64,000 nt of DNA. Origin: Pectinophora gossypiella. Lineage: Eukaryota > Arthropoda > Insecta > Lepidoptera > Gelechiidae. Shown in pieces: positions 1 through 10,468 of the stretch. The notes beneath the pieces were generated by a model that saw only the letters and a list, made by a program, of their open reading frames with translations, did no database searches and was not told where the DNA came from. Positions within the stretch are counted from its first letter, which is position 1. Each line of letters starts with the position of its first letter. The translations under genes and the position numbers were made by a program. The DNA is taken from contig NC_065419.1 in the NCBI RefSeq assembly GCF_024362695.1, positions 3,782,678-3,846,677 of the forward strand, read 5' to 3'.

Positions 1-721
1 TTGATTTCACCATTAACTGTCACTTAATAAAAGGTAGGTACTTTTTTTTTGTTTGCGGACGGCATTAGCATAATGGTCACCGGTTGCCATACAACCATAA
101 AGTTGAAGTTGAAGCATATGGTCAGTTATTATCAAACTCTTTTTTCGATGTCGATTGAAAAAACCCCTTAAAGTAAGAGGATAAAATTGGAAAAAAGCCT
201 AGGAGGTAAAACGAGTTGAATGACCCCATCGATGTATACCTATTGACTCTCCAGGGTTATTTATGTTTTAATTTGTCTTAGCCACGAGTTACACGCCGAA
301 GAGTGTAAGTTCAAGTTTTCTTCTTCTCGTGTGAGCTGTAAGGTCAGTAACCGACCTCACCAACCGTGGAGTCACAGCCATTAAAGACTATGTAGCTGAA
401 TACAAACTGCACATACTGGCCTTTCTTTCTTACCGTCAATCATTTTAAATTTCGAAATTCTCATTTCATTAATAATAAAAATAATAAAAAAGTTTATACA
501 AAACACATACAAAAGTATGTGCGCAATGTAAACAAATGTCAAATAGCAATATTGCTTTTTTAGATTAATTGCTTCGATGTGGCCCTTTTAACACACCAAG
601 TTCTCTTAGTAATGAAACAAAGAGAAATGTTTCTAACACCAGTGGTCATAACTGCACTTATATAAAAACAAATGAAAACTGTTATCCCTATACGAAATAT
701 TCGAATTGAAAATCGTGGTTT

Positions 722-783
722 CGGACAAGTTGTTAATGCCATCTGTGGCAAATCTGCATTAAGTCACGTCAAAAAAAAAAAAA
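722..783 (+). mobile_element. Retroposon family R, 3' end with poly(A)
   Basis: The last ~50 bases of family R (…TAAGTCACGTC) followed by an A-run. R occurs more than ten times in the window, and its A-tail always sits at this end, so the sense strand here is plus. This copy is strongly 5'-truncated. Confidence 0.6.
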
Positions 784-806
784 CTTGGTAATCTTGGAAT
801 GGTATT

Positions 807-1010
807 CATCATCATCAGCCGTACGACGCCCACTGCTGGGCATAGGCCTCCCCCAAGGATCTCCACGACGATCGGTCCTGCGCTGCCCGCATCCAGCGGC
901 TGGCCGATGACCGTTGAGGCGGAAAGGTTCTGGAATGGCGACCACGTGTCGGACGACGCTCAGTGGGTAGGCCCGCTACAAGGTGGACCGACGATCTGGT
1001 GAAGGTCGCG
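807..1010 (-). mobile_element. RTE-type LINE 3' end with inverted 5' segment
   Basis: Positions 807-903 are the minus-sense 3' end of an RTE-like LINE, with the (CATCAT) tail at the left. Positions 904-1010 are plus-sense and encode the RTE C-terminal stretch EWRPRVGRRSVGRPATRW followed by TDDLVKVAG. In the uninverted relative at 54571-54746 these two parts are contiguous and on one strand. Both ends are flanked by GGAATGGTATT (796-806 and 1011-1021; GGA at the right is shared with the element). The arrangement is that expected of twin priming. No functional coding remains. Confidence 0.75.
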
Positions 1011-1021
1011 GGAATGGTATT

Positions 1022-1538
1022 AAAATGTGGAAAATATCAGTAGACTACCACTTTCTGAAACTTAAATAAGTAAGTACAGTTTCTGGAAACTAATAAATTT
1101 TGCCAAAGACAACTAAATTAATTGTTTTTCGCACGTGTTTGAGTTTTTGAATGTAGAAACTTCCACGATTCGGTGTCTTTAATACAGGGTCAATGTAACA
1201 TTGCGAAGTTGTGAAATTCCGAGGTTTTACTATCAAGTTTGTTCGTTTGTATTTCGAATACGTTTAACTTCTGACCCTGGCATGTTTGTATCTTGATGCT
1301 GCCACACAACAAAAAAGGTCAGGAGGCGTTGTCGAAAATTTTACCATACAAAAAAGCACTATCTGTTTGGCCGATTGTGTTTTTTTTATAATAAACAATT
1401 TCTTTTATTTTCTCTGTTATATTATTCGCACAATACCATAGTCCGGGCACCTTATACAAAAAATAGTTTTTACCGTGTGCCGCTTACCACGTGCGTGAGT
1501 GGGAAAGAGACAGTTTGCGCGCGCTCACTTACATAAAC
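1022..1538. other. No recognised feature
   Basis: AT-rich sequence. I see no coding frame or repeat that recurs in the window. Confidence 0.5.
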
Positions 1539-1612
1539 AGCCTACATACGTCCCACTGCATACTCATTCACCCCGCTGCGCTGCTCCAATGCGGGTTGAA
1601 TTACGGCTTACA
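1539..1612 (-). mobile_element. SINE S1b fragment
   Basis: Matches the tail of S1b in pieces: ACATACGTCCCACTGC, then GCTGCTCCAATGCGG. It is degraded and lacks the tRNA-like head. Confidence 0.45.
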
Positions 1613-1949
1613 CTACGAATGTGACCACCATCAAGCTCGCCACAATCTTGTGTCAGTGCGGGGTGGAAAATATCTCACGTAGTACGTTTAACAACGTAGG
1701 ACTAGTTGTAAGGTAAGCATGTCCCACCTAAGGCAGACAACAGTTGAGGTGGTCCGAAGCCAATAAATAGTCAATTAAAAAGTTATAACATAACGCCCGT
1801 ATCTTTGAAGGAATATGCTGATGTAAATAGTACATACCAACACCTCGCCTGCTATTAAAGCCACGTATCCACTAGGCAACGTTGCGCAACAGCGCGCGAC
1901 GTTGCCAGCTGAAGCGGAACATGTTGCGCGGCTTGTTGTTTGTGTAGAG

Positions 1950-2064
1950 AACATCGATGGTTAGTTAGCGGGGTTGGGTTCGATTCCCGATGGGGACATA
2001 TCACAAAAATGACTTTGTGGTCCAGTGTGTGGTCTAGTTTGGTCAGGACATTACAGGCTGATGT
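1950..2064 (+). mobile_element. SINE S1 fragment (head and body start)
   Basis: Carries a B-box-like GGTTCGATTCCCGATGGGG, then the S1 body (CACAAAAATGACTTTGTGG…GGACATTACAGGCTGAT). The A-box region is degraded and the 3' half is missing where the Helitron end at 2066 starts. Confidence 0.6.
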
Positions 2065-2065
2065 T

Positions 2066-2129
2066 TTGACGTAAAAGACGGACAAACAAACAGATACACA
2101 CACTTTCACACTTATAATATTAGTATGGA
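2066..2129 (-). mobile_element. Helitron 5'-end fragment
   Basis: Read on the minus strand it begins A|TCCATACTAATATTATAAG and runs into (TGTG/TTTG)-rich sequence, the usual 5' start of lepidopteran non-autonomous Helitrons (5'-TC, inserted after A). Only the first ~64 bp are present. Confidence 0.5.
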
Positions 2130-2149
2130 TGTTACCTATTCATGTATCC

Positions 2150-2430
2150 CCAAAGGGGTAAGCAGAATTATATTGTGCAAACACCCACTCCTCACCAGCT
2201 ATGTTTAAGTTCCAAATAAGTGGTGAGTCTATTGCCATTTCGCGGGGACAAATCCTGGAAACCGCGTCATATCAATTATCTACGATCCAAACATCAATTC
2301 AAAATTACAAAGTCGAATTCAGTGGTTTAGAACCCAACCGGAGATTCAATCATAACGAAGTTACGCTTTCTCGGAACAGGTTGTCACGCAGTCTGTGTTA
2401 TAGTTAGAATGTTCTCGAACAACTTATAAA
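2150..2430 (+). repeat. Interspersed repeat, also at 15400-15560
   Basis: Positions 2190-2290 and 15450-15560 align with scattered differences (CACTCCTCACCAGCTATGTT against CACTTCTCATCAGCTGTTTT, then …GAGTCTATTGCCATT against GAGCCTATCGCCATT). Two copies show it is dispersed; its class is unknown. The open frame at 2201-2407 is unlikely to be a gene. Confidence 0.4.
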
Positions 2431-3032
2431 AGCACTCTTAGCAGCTAAGCAAACTAGAATAAACAGTTTGTTTGTGTTACCAGCTCTTATTTATAAGCAA
2501 ATGAACAGTATACGTCAAACTCCAATGCCGGCAAAAATACAATAAGGCCTTAAAATGTTATGTCTTAAGGGGAGGGATAGTTATTATTCATTTATTTTTA
2601 CAGTTTTACATTCAGCCAATCGACAATAAAAACCAAATCGACTGAAACAAACACCAATGTAATTTTGAGTTACCATTCTATATGTAGTATTAGTCTTTAA
2701 TCTATGGTATTACATAACTACGTAAGCGGGAAAATGTTGGCAAACACCAATAAAGTCTAATTTTGTTTGCATTCGGTATCAATCGCTGTTCTGCTGACTG
2801 TATGAGTAAGATTGCAATCCTTTAAGTGGAAATTCCTTTGAGTAATTAAATATTGTGCCTTTATTAAGAGTAAGAACTCACTGTGCGCTTTGATTGTTAT
2901 AGATCAAACAAATTTTATTAGAAATTACTTAATTAACTAGTGGTAATCATTTGTCTGAGATATTTTTACGGGCCTAGGGATGGTGCGAAATTGATGTTAA
3001 AATCCATAAGTCAAAAAAAGACAAAAAGATTT
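2431..3032. other. No recognised feature
   Basis: AT-rich sequence without recognisable coding or repeats. Confidence 0.5.
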
Positions 3033-3364
3033 CATCATCATCAACAACAGCCCATATACGTCCCACTGCTGGGCACAGGCCTCCCCTCAATCAACCGGAG
3101 GGGGTATGGAGCATACTCCACCACGCTGCTCCAATGCGGATTGGTGGAGGTGTTTTTACGGCTAATAGCTGGGACCAACGGCTTAACGTGCCCTCAGCAC
3201 GGAATCATCTTACTTTTTTCGGACAATCAGGTGATTCAAGCAAAAGTCCTTACCAAACAAAGGACAGTCTCACAAAGTGATTTCGACAATGTCCCCACCG
3301 GGATTCGAACCCGGGACCACCGGATCGTGAGTAGAACACTCGACCACTGGACCACGGAGGCCGT
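3033..3364 (-). mobile_element. SINE S1b, near full length
   Basis: On the minus strand: tRNA-like head (GTGGTCCAGTGGTCGAG, B box GGGTTCGAATCCCGGTGGGG), S1-type body, shared core (GGCACGTTAAGCCGTTGGTC), then the S1b tail, ending in GATGATGATG. The tail includes CCCAGCAGTGGGACGTATAT, resembling RTE LINE 3' ends such as 54571-54746. ORFs on both strands here are chance readings. Confidence 0.8.
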
Positions 3365-3457
3365 AATATAATATAAAATATGTTTATCGAATAGTAAATA
3401 ATATACACCCATGGCAGTGATGCATGATAGTCCACTCAGTGGGACACGGTAGAGGTG

Positions 3458-3602
3458 TACCGTCACGAGCATTAATATGTATACACTTTGGCACCATGTC
3501 ACATTAACTTTTTGACAAATTGAACTGTAAGTCTCACTAAATGTCGAATATGTTAGTGCGACAGAGTCCTAAAGTGGGTACATTATATTGCTCATGATTG
3601 TA
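3458..3602. mobile_element. MITE M2
   Basis: A ~145-bp element with imperfect inverted ends (TACCGTCACGAGCATTAAT at the left; reverse complement of the right end TACAATCATGAGCAATATAA). Other copies: 9801-9939, 42094-42234 and 53266-53409, in both orientations. Non-coding. Confidence 0.65.
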
Positions 3603-3956
3603 CCTCTGCCTACCCTTTGTGTTTTTTTACGTTATCATTCAGTCATAGAAGAAACAAGTAACACAAAAACATGTCCTCAATTTGGGGCAAAAATAGAGTG
3701 AGAGCTAGTGAGACTGTCTTTGATCATTACAAATGAGGTTACTAACTTATCGCTGTACCGGTTACCAGCCCCAGCGGCATGGCAACCGCGACGCGCGCGG
3801 CGTGTATTATATCGAGGGCTTCGACCAATAGCTGTACTTCGTTGTACTTGCGTAAATAGCATTCGTTGAGTCTGTTTTTTTTTTCAATATTTTATTTTTT
3901 TACATTTCAAAAATTTACAGTGCAGAAGCGCCAATGCGGCGTGAAAGTTTCAATAT

Positions 3957-4212
3957 AACATACATACATAAACTCACGCCCGTAATCCCAAATGGGGTGG
4001 GCAGAGCCACAAGTAATCAAAGACAACTTGCAGCCACTGTTGATACGAAGTCCTAAGATGGATATGATGAACCTTATGGTGATAAGGGATCAGCCTGTCG
4101 CCCATAACATTAGTCCATCATGTTAGAGGACGCAATCCCTCTGTCGGTTTTTACGACATGCCCGGGAAGACAAGCAGCTGAACGTGTTCTATGTTTTTTA
4201 TTTGCTCCCAGA
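3957..4212 (-). mobile_element. LINE-like 3' region fragment
   Basis: Begins with (CATA)n followed by AAACTCACGCCCGTAATCCC, the form of a LINE 3' end read backwards. It continues with a segment (AATCCCTCTGTCGGTTTTTA) also found degraded at 13045-13125. No reading frame survives. Confidence 0.4.
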
Positions 4213-4369
4213 ACAGCATAGAAGCATAGTTTCAATATAAACAATAATATAATAAGGCATGTGAAACTTAAGTGTAAACAATAATAAAAACATATTTAAT
4301 TTTCACACATCATTCATCATCTCGCAGAATCTCAGACACTCGCGACACACATAACGTCTACTCACTCAC

Positions 4370-4649
4370 AAACAGATCACACTCTGGTGCTGATGCAAGG
4401 AGTGCATTAAGCATGTCCGCCGACATGGCCAGCAGCGGGTGGCTGCGCGGCCGCAGGTTGTGTGTGGGCACATTGAGGACGTATAGTCTTACCAGCTACG
4501 TCACCAAGTGCGGGCAGTCCGAACCACCACGCACCGTGCGGCAGGCATTTGTTAATACAGTGTAATTACGCCTCACCGCCGTATAATTAAACCCTAAAGT
4601 TTCTAATTCGCGCATCGCGCGGTGCGCTTGCCATGCCGCGGGGGTTGGA
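4370..4649 (-). pseudogene. Exon-like fragment of an unknown host gene, with in-frame stop
   Basis: Read on the minus strand, this GC-rich block gives 93 codons broken only by TAG at 4496-4498 (codon 51). It is bounded by a plausible acceptor (TTTATACAG before 4649) and a strong donor-like GTGAGTGAG after 4370; the segment is 280 nt and ends in phase 0. The peptide looks like an ordinary globular protein: it starts PTPAAWQAHRAMRELETLGF, has NACRTVRGGSDCPHLVT just before the stop, and ends SADMLNALLASAPECDLF. It matches no transposon protein I know and has no repeat match in the window. I do not recognise the gene. Likely a captured or duplicated exon, or a decayed gene; a chance frame is less likely given length and composition. 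Confidence 0.5.
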
Positions 4650-4880
4650 CTGTATAAACAACATCTGCTTTACATAATGTTTTGCTACTCAACACACATT
4701 TCGAGAACAGGAGGTAATCCATTCTTACTACACTGGGCGTCCCGAGTTAAGCTCTAAAAGCTACCTATTTTGTAAGCTATTTTCTCCGTCCGTCTACTTA
4801 CACAAAACACAGATTTAACTACTAAACTAGTAGAAGGCTCTGCTAGACAGTTGTCTAGTTAGTAGGTACGTAGTAAGTGC

Positions 4881-5262
4881 CTACATTAGTGACATCGTAC
4901 CGAATATTCATCATCATCATCAGCCCATTAACGTCCCCACTGCTGGGGCACGGGCCTTCCCTATGGATGGATAGGGAGAACGGGCCTTAAACCATCACGC
5001 GGGCCCAGTGCGGATTGATGGTTATTAACGACTGCTAATGCAGCCGGGACCAACGGCTTAACGTGCCTTCCGAAGCACGGAGGGGTTCGAGATGAAAACT
5101 TTTTTTTGTGGTCACCCATCATATGACCGGTCATTGCGGAAGTTGCTTAACTTCAACAATCGCAGACTGAGCGCGTTTACCGCTGCGCCACTGAGGCGAA
5201 TATTAATGGGGATGATTTAGACCATGATTCTGAGTTATTATTAAGTGGGATTTTCCGTCGCC
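4881..5262. mobile_element. MITE M1, half unit, split by SINE
   Basis: The M1 terminal sequence (TTAGTGACATCGTACCGAAT) stops at 4908 and resumes at 5197 (GAATATTAATGGGGATGATT…AAGTGGGATTTTCCGTCGCC). The S2 SINE at 4909-5196 interrupts it. Only the left arm of the M1 foldback is present. Confidence 0.65.
4909..5196 (-). mobile_element. SINE S2, full length, inside M1
   Basis: On the minus strand: tRNA-like head (GGCGCAGCGGTAAACGCGCT-like), TTGTTGAAGTTAAGCAAC, core GGCACGTTAAGCCGTTGGTC, and a tail with CCCCAGCAGTGGGGACGTTA ending (GATGAT)n. The flanking 8-bp repeats CGAATATT (4901-4908, 5197-5204) are a TSD cut from M1. Confidence 0.8.
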
Positions 5263-5421
5263 CGTTGAATTGGGTAGTGTTTGGTTTTTGGTATAATAAG
5301 CCCTTATGGTATCGGGTGTTCATTCAGCTGAAATTAAGCTACGACATATTAAAATGATATGATACCTCTAGCTTTTAAAACGTGCAATGGTGGCACAAGG
5401 CTTTCTAAGTTTTATTCGTTC

Positions 5422-5870
5422 CTAGTCCAGTGCAGAAACGTTAAGACTACAACGAATAGCGATTTTTAACACGACACCGACAAGAGGGAATATGTCGTGA
5501 GTTATGGTGCTATTTATTCTGTGCTTCCTACGCTGACATGTGTCTTCTAGATAAATGTGAGTGTTGGATAGGTCCACGAAATTTAAACTATCTTCCTCCC
5601 CACGTGCATATTCAGAGACTAATTCTGATTTGAATATTAAAATACCTTTAGAAGACATTGCTACTTTAGTAATAAAGCCACCGTTTGTACCAGGCCAGTT
5701 TCCAATTAGTCAAATCAGTAACTTTTTACTAAACGTCAAAACACAAATTTTCTATCGAATTTGTATGACAAAACACTGTGACGTAACAGAAAAACGTGAT
5801 AAAACGTCAGACTGTGACATTTTCTTGATTAAAATGCATACGAGTAAATAAGTTAAATAGAAAAAAGAAA
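5422..5870 (+). repeat. Unclassified repeat X
   Basis: The part 5690-5860 (CCAGTTTCCAATTAGTCAAA…ACTAAACGTCAAAACAC…GAAAAACGTGATAAAACGT) recurs inverted at about 55490-55640. The frame 5422-5658 minus starts with a true ATG but matches nothing I know; I treat it as chance. Class unknown, no terminal repeats seen. Confidence 0.4.
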
Positions 5871-5976
5871 ATGTTTTTCGTTAGTTCTTGATAATGTATT
5901 TTATCAGAATTTCACAATTTATCTTGAACCGACTACACGACCCAATTGTTTGCGTTTCTTTTGTGTACTAACAAGA

Positions 5977-6891
5977 AATCCAATCAAAAACATAAATGTG
6001 AAAGGAGAGCCAAGTTCAATGGTAGGTCCTGAAATTTATTTATAAGTAACAGTATAACATATCATGTCTTCTTATAACATAAGATAATGTATTGTAGCCT
6101 AAGGCCTGTCTTGGCTTGTCTTTTTGTAGGTAAGTATATATTCTCGTAACGCCGTGGGTCCTTTTAAAAGGACAAATTCAAAACTAAAAGTAGACTTTAT
6201 AAATATAAAACAATTGAATAGATAAGTATTAAACTCGTTTAAGATTCACGTTAAGTTTAAAAAAATAAAATGCCAGTAAAATGGATGAGAGTTGTGTTGT
6301 ATGGTGAGCGAAAAGCTGACAACCTATCACCGCTAAAAACATGTTCCAACTTGCTTACCTATGTTCTATGATCACTTAGTGCTCTGTCTACCCCGATAGG
6401 GCCCTATAGGCATTATTATATGTTATGTTACCACACAAAGACCGGCTGTCATGAGTTTTGTTTACCTACTTACTGTTTCTCACATCTATAGTTAGGTACA
6501 GCCACTAATTAAGTATTTATGTTAAGCGTTCATAATAGAATCTAATTATTTAAAAATTGCCAGTATTTTATTTACTCCTCTGTATTCATCTAATTACCTA
6601 TCTGCATACCAAATTTTAACTCTCTAGGTCATCTGGAACCGGTTTAGAGTTTTGATCTATAGGTCAGTCAGTCAATCAATGATAAAAATGAGGATTTTTG
6701 GACATTAATATCTAAATAACCGTTTGAGATAAGCTTATGAAATTTATAACACAAATGTGTCTCGCAAGTCTCAATATACGAGCCAAATTTGATACGTTTA
6801 TGTGAAATAGTTTTTGATTTATGAGGGGGTCACACGGTGCGGCTCGCCAGTTTCTTGAACTTGGCTTGACGCGCTACCGCGTGTCTAGATA
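5977..6891. repeat. Repeat RP6, long copy
   Basis: Shares both ends with 57256-57640: ATCCAATCAAAAACATAAAT at the left and GCTACCGCGTGTCTAGATA at the right, plus CTGAAATTTATTTATAAGTA in between. This copy holds about 650 extra AT-rich bases (6129-6774). No coding frame. A small palindrome with GCG/CGC arms sits next to the right end. Confidence 0.5.
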
Positions 6892-6957
6892 ATTATTGTA
6901 CGTATTCTTAATATTACATACCAGAATGGTTATATTGTATGGTAGTATGGGCATGTA

Positions 6958-7195
6958 ATGAGGTAGGATGAAAGGTATATCACGAGAAAAGCGATGAGTA
7001 AGGATGTAAATTCTTACATATTATGTTAATTCTGTTCACAGTTACAGGGGCAGGGGACGCAAGAATATGTGGATGGATTGTCTGAAGGCTATGTGTAAGA
7101 AAAGTGAGTATTGAGATGACGACTGACAGAGAGGAATGGAAGAAGAATACTTGAAGCGTCGACCCCATTTAGTGTGGGATAGAGACGAAAAGATA
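6958..7195 (+). pseudogene. RTE-like LINE ORF2 C-terminal remnant
   Basis: Reading across frameshifts gives pieces resembling the C-terminal end of RTE-like LINE ORF2: GRGRRKNMWMDCLKAMCKK, then TTDREEWKKN and VDPI. Stops and frameshifts make it inactive. Confidence 0.55.
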
Positions 7196-7356
7196 TTTCT
7201 GCAGATTACGCATTTTCAGCCCAATATAGGAACGTCATAAAGTCACGATTTCGTCAACAAATATGTTACTTAGTTGTTTTACACCTAAACATACTCATAT
7301 TTTACCTACTAAAATCTATTATCTGAATGCTGTAAATTAATTTGTTACTTTTTAAA

Positions 7357-7646
7357 TCATCATCATCAGCCCATTAACGTCCCCACTGCTGGGGCACGGG
7401 CTTTCCCTATGGATGGATAGGGAGATCGGGCCTTAAGCCATCACGCGGCCCCAGTGCGAGTTGATGGTTATTAACGACTGCTAATGCAGCCGGGACCAAC
7501 GGCTTAACGTGCCCTCCGAAGCACGGAGGAGCTTGAGATGAAAACTTTTTTTGTGGTCACCCATCCTATGACCGGCCTTTGCGAAAGTTGCTTTACTTCA
7601 ACAATCGCAGACCGAGCGCGTTAACCGCTGCGCCACCGAGCTCCTC
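7357..7646 (-). mobile_element. SINE S2, full length
   Basis: Same order of parts as the copy at 4909-5196, ending at GAGCTCCT. No convincing TSD. Confidence 0.75.
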
Positions 7647-8752
7647 AACTTCACTTTCTAAATATATTTTTGCTTAAGTTATTAATTGTAATACAGTTTA
7701 TATCCGTTATTTTCTCTAATAAAAGTACCAAGAGTACTTAAGAGCTTAGCTTAATAATGCTCGTGTAGTTTAAAGTCAACGATTCTGAACTGAACGAATA
7801 TTTTCTCATTAAAACTTTTCAGTTCATTTGGTTGGCACAAATTGAACATCGTTTTCAAACGAGACGGTAACATTTTACATTTTAACTTTATGTTTTTTGA
7901 CAATATGAGCTTACCTTTATCTAAATACCTACTTATTTACCTGATAGACAGCATTAGTCTGGAATAAAAGATTTTTAATTTATTTAATAGGATAAGATTT
8001 AAAACTTAATTTGAATACCATAGTACTTACTATGTTATTAGGTACTTACCTCTCGTTGTCAGGCGAAAATCACGTAAGCGCGTCTGAAAAATTACACAAT
8101 TGCTATAAAGCAATACAAATAATTGTACACCTCGATGATTGGACACTTAATAAGACACGACGAATTTAATAAAAAACATCATAAAAGGAAAGAGAAAGAG
8201 GAAATGAAATGACATGGATAAGGAATTTAAAGAATTGGCCTTTGATAGACAAGAATGAAGAATTCTATACCGACAAGAGCGTGGCTCTTAAATTAATGAT
8301 GATGGTATCAAAAAAATAAAATTATATTCTAAGTTACTTGTATTTACACCCACCTCGACAGGGATTATGGCATTTCAGGCATCTATATTTATGCCTGCCT
8401 TTCACAAGTCTACGGAGTCTACCAGTTCAGTAAAGTACTATTTATATTGAAGAATGCCTCTTTATAAAGCAATGTATTTTAATTAGTTTACATCCAATTT
8501 AAAGCTGTAAGAAATAATTTAAATACCATCGTGTTTACTGTACTTTGATCATTGCAAGCAGAAAATTTCAACTTTACTGAAGAATAATATTCTTTGTAGC
8601 TTTGTACTACTTTGAATTGGCAACATTGAACGGAATTTTTATTTATACTATTTAAATTTATAAAACAGCAACATTGTACTTCTGCTTTTTTGTACGATCG
8701 CGCGTTTACGATTACGTATGTAATGTCTATTACATACCCTCACCTTAATTTA
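7647..8752. other. AT-rich stretch with one LINE scrap
   Basis: Mostly AT-rich without features. The exception is 8170-8300 plus, which reads KEFKELAFDRQE and then CCGACAAGAGCGTGGCTCTT, the degraded 3' end of the LINE family seen intact at 39105-39250. Confidence 0.5.
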
Positions 8753-8845
8753 GACTCTGTGGTCCTGTGATACCCCGGCTTGCTGTACAAACGGGGAGCA
8801 CCAGTTCGTAACCCGGTACCGGACTAGCACCAACTAACACAGTTG
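8753..8845 (+). mobile_element. SINE S4 head fragment
   Basis: tRNA-like head: CTGTGGTCCTGTGATACC, CAAACGGGGAGCACC, then a B-box-like AGTTCGTAACCCGGTACC. The rest of the SINE is missing. Confidence 0.5.
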
Positions 8846-9013
8846 GCTTGACCATTATAGACTTGGTTTTTAGATTCTATATTTGGTTTTTATTTGTTGT
8901 TGGAGTTTGGGCCGAGTCTTGCAGGTGTCAATGTGAATTTGGATAGTGTAAATGCATATTATCGACTTTTTTGTATAGCTACTTAACTACGTTATTATGT
9001 ATAAAGCCAACGA

Positions 9014-9328
9014 TCTCCTTGATCCAGTGCTTGAGCGTTGTGCTCACGATCCGGAGGTCCCGGGTTCGAAAAAAATCACTTTGTGATCCCTAGTTTGGTT
9101 AGGACATTACAGGCTGATCACCTGATTGTCTAAAAAGTAAAAAGATCCGTGCTTCGGAAGGCACGTTAAGCCGTTGGTCCCGGTTATTACTTACTGATGT
9201 AAGTACGTATTCGTTACATGAGTAACGTCAGGGGCCTATGGCGGCTCAGTAATAACCCTGACACCAGGGTTGATGGGGTTGGTAATTCACCTCACAATCC
9301 ATACGATAGAGGAAGAAGATAGACGGTG
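9014..9328 (+). mobile_element. SINE S1, near full length
   Basis: Head with GATCCAGTGCTTGAGCG and CCCGGGTTCGAA, a small deletion after the B box, body TCACTTTGTGATCCCTAGTT, core GGCACGTTAAGCCGTTGGTC, then the S1 tail (ACTTACTGATGTAAGTA; CCCTGACACCAGGGTTGATG), ending in an AAGAAG-rich end. Confidence 0.75.
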
Positions 9329-9339
9329 ATTTTTGGGTA

Positions 9340-9471
9340 ACACCTATCACGTTGGTCCATCAGAAAGCTCAGTGAGGCGTCGGTACTTAGATCATCCTAT
9401 CTTCCATATGTAGCTACTTCTGACTACCACTGTGTTAGTGAAAACTGCACTTAAAATAAATTAATAACTCG
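9340..9471. mobile_element. SINE S4, rearranged fragment
   Basis: The first part (9345-9423) matches S4 in plus orientation (CACGTTGGTCCATCAGAAAG). The second (9430-9471, TGTGTTAGTGAAAACTGCAC) matches the other orientation, so the copy carries an inversion. Retroposon R interrupts it at 9472. Confidence 0.45.
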
Positions 9472-9706
9472 TTTTTTTTTTGACGTGACTTATTGTTGAT
9501 TTGCCGCAGATGGCATTGACTACTTAGCCGGACAAATGGGGAGCGCTGAAGGTTCTCATCCGGTACAACGTTTACGACAACAGGCCTGAGGGTGCCCAAT
9601 TGGGCGCGAACCTCGGCTCAGGGCGTCGTCTGAGAGGAAAAAATATTTGAAAGAATTAATCGACCCTAGCGGGTCGATAGTGATTAGCGCTGAATGAGGG
9701 AAATAG
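9472..9706 (-). mobile_element. Retroposon family R with TSD
   Basis: Poly(T) then GACGTGACTTATTG at the left (a poly(A) tail on the minus strand), 5'-truncated at the right. The repeats TAACTCG(TT) at 9465-9471 and 9707-9713 read as a TSD. It contains the hairpin-like CGACCCTAGCGGGTCGA typical of R. Confidence 0.7.
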
Positions 9707-9800
9707 TAACTCGTTAAACGGTTGCAAGCTCAGTTGAAATGGCCGAGCTCGAACTGGACTCTTGTCATCCTATGCACAATTAATTACAGTGCATTAAAAA

Positions 9801-9939
9801 CACGAGTAATATAATGGACCCACTTTAGGACTCTGTCGCACTAATATATTTGACATTAGTGAGACTTACAGTTCAATTTGACAAAAAAGTTAATGTGACA
9901 CGGTACCAAAGTGTATACATATTAATGCTCGTGACCGTA
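9801..9939. mobile_element. MITE M2
   Basis: Copy of M2 in the orientation opposite to 3458-3602, with GACTCTGTCGCACTAATATA, GTGAGACTTACAGTTCAA and end GCTCGTGACCGTA. The left end is degraded. Confidence 0.6.
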
Positions 9940-10075
9940 CGCAGGAGGAGCTCATGATTGCTGCCGAAAATTCGGCCGGATGGCAAAGTACTGGGCTGTA
10001 AAAATCTGAATGCCATCGAAACTACAAGAAGAAGAATAAGTCATTGGCCCGTTGCTGGTTTTATTTAAAAGAGTA

Positions 10076-10112
10076 GTGACTTCATAATTATGAATAATGA
10101 AGTCACGTGACT
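10076..10112. repeat. Short hairpin and nested palindrome
   Basis: Arms GTGACTTCAT (10076-10085) and ATGAAGTCAC (10097-10106) match perfectly around an 11-base loop. The overlapping AGTCACGTGACT (10101-10112) is a perfect palindrome with a CACGTG centre. The rest of 9940-10456 shows nothing recognisable. Confidence 0.4.
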
Positions 10113-10468
10113 TTATGTAGTGGATATAATATAATATATGTAGACATTATAAATTAGGAGTAGTTTCTTGAATATGTCTTACTATGAAATTAATTTGGGA
10201 CTAAGTATTCGTAAACTGCCGCGCCGTCAGTATGCTTTATTTCTAACCTCAAATTTAACTTCACTAATGTTATTTGAAACTCTAGAACTGTCATTTAGTT
10301 GTACAAAATAAGTTCTTAATTACATTTTGCGCTTTGAAAATTCTTTGAACTTTATTTATGTTAAGTACTAAAAGTCATTACCATTTTAATTAAAGTTAGC
10401 AGCACTTTTATTTCTAGTGTTCTAATGTATTATTGCATAGAAATTGGATACCTATTTACCTCTCTCAG

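Noticed and set aside
3296..3364. tRNA gene on minus (good A and B boxes)
   Set aside because: It is the head of an S1b SINE: body, core and tail follow, and the cloverleaf is not complete. The same holds for the other SINE heads.
6830..6895. Helitron 3' end (hairpin plus CTAG)
   Set aside because: The hairpin touches CTAG directly and the next base is A rather than T in both copies, so the terminal rule is not met.
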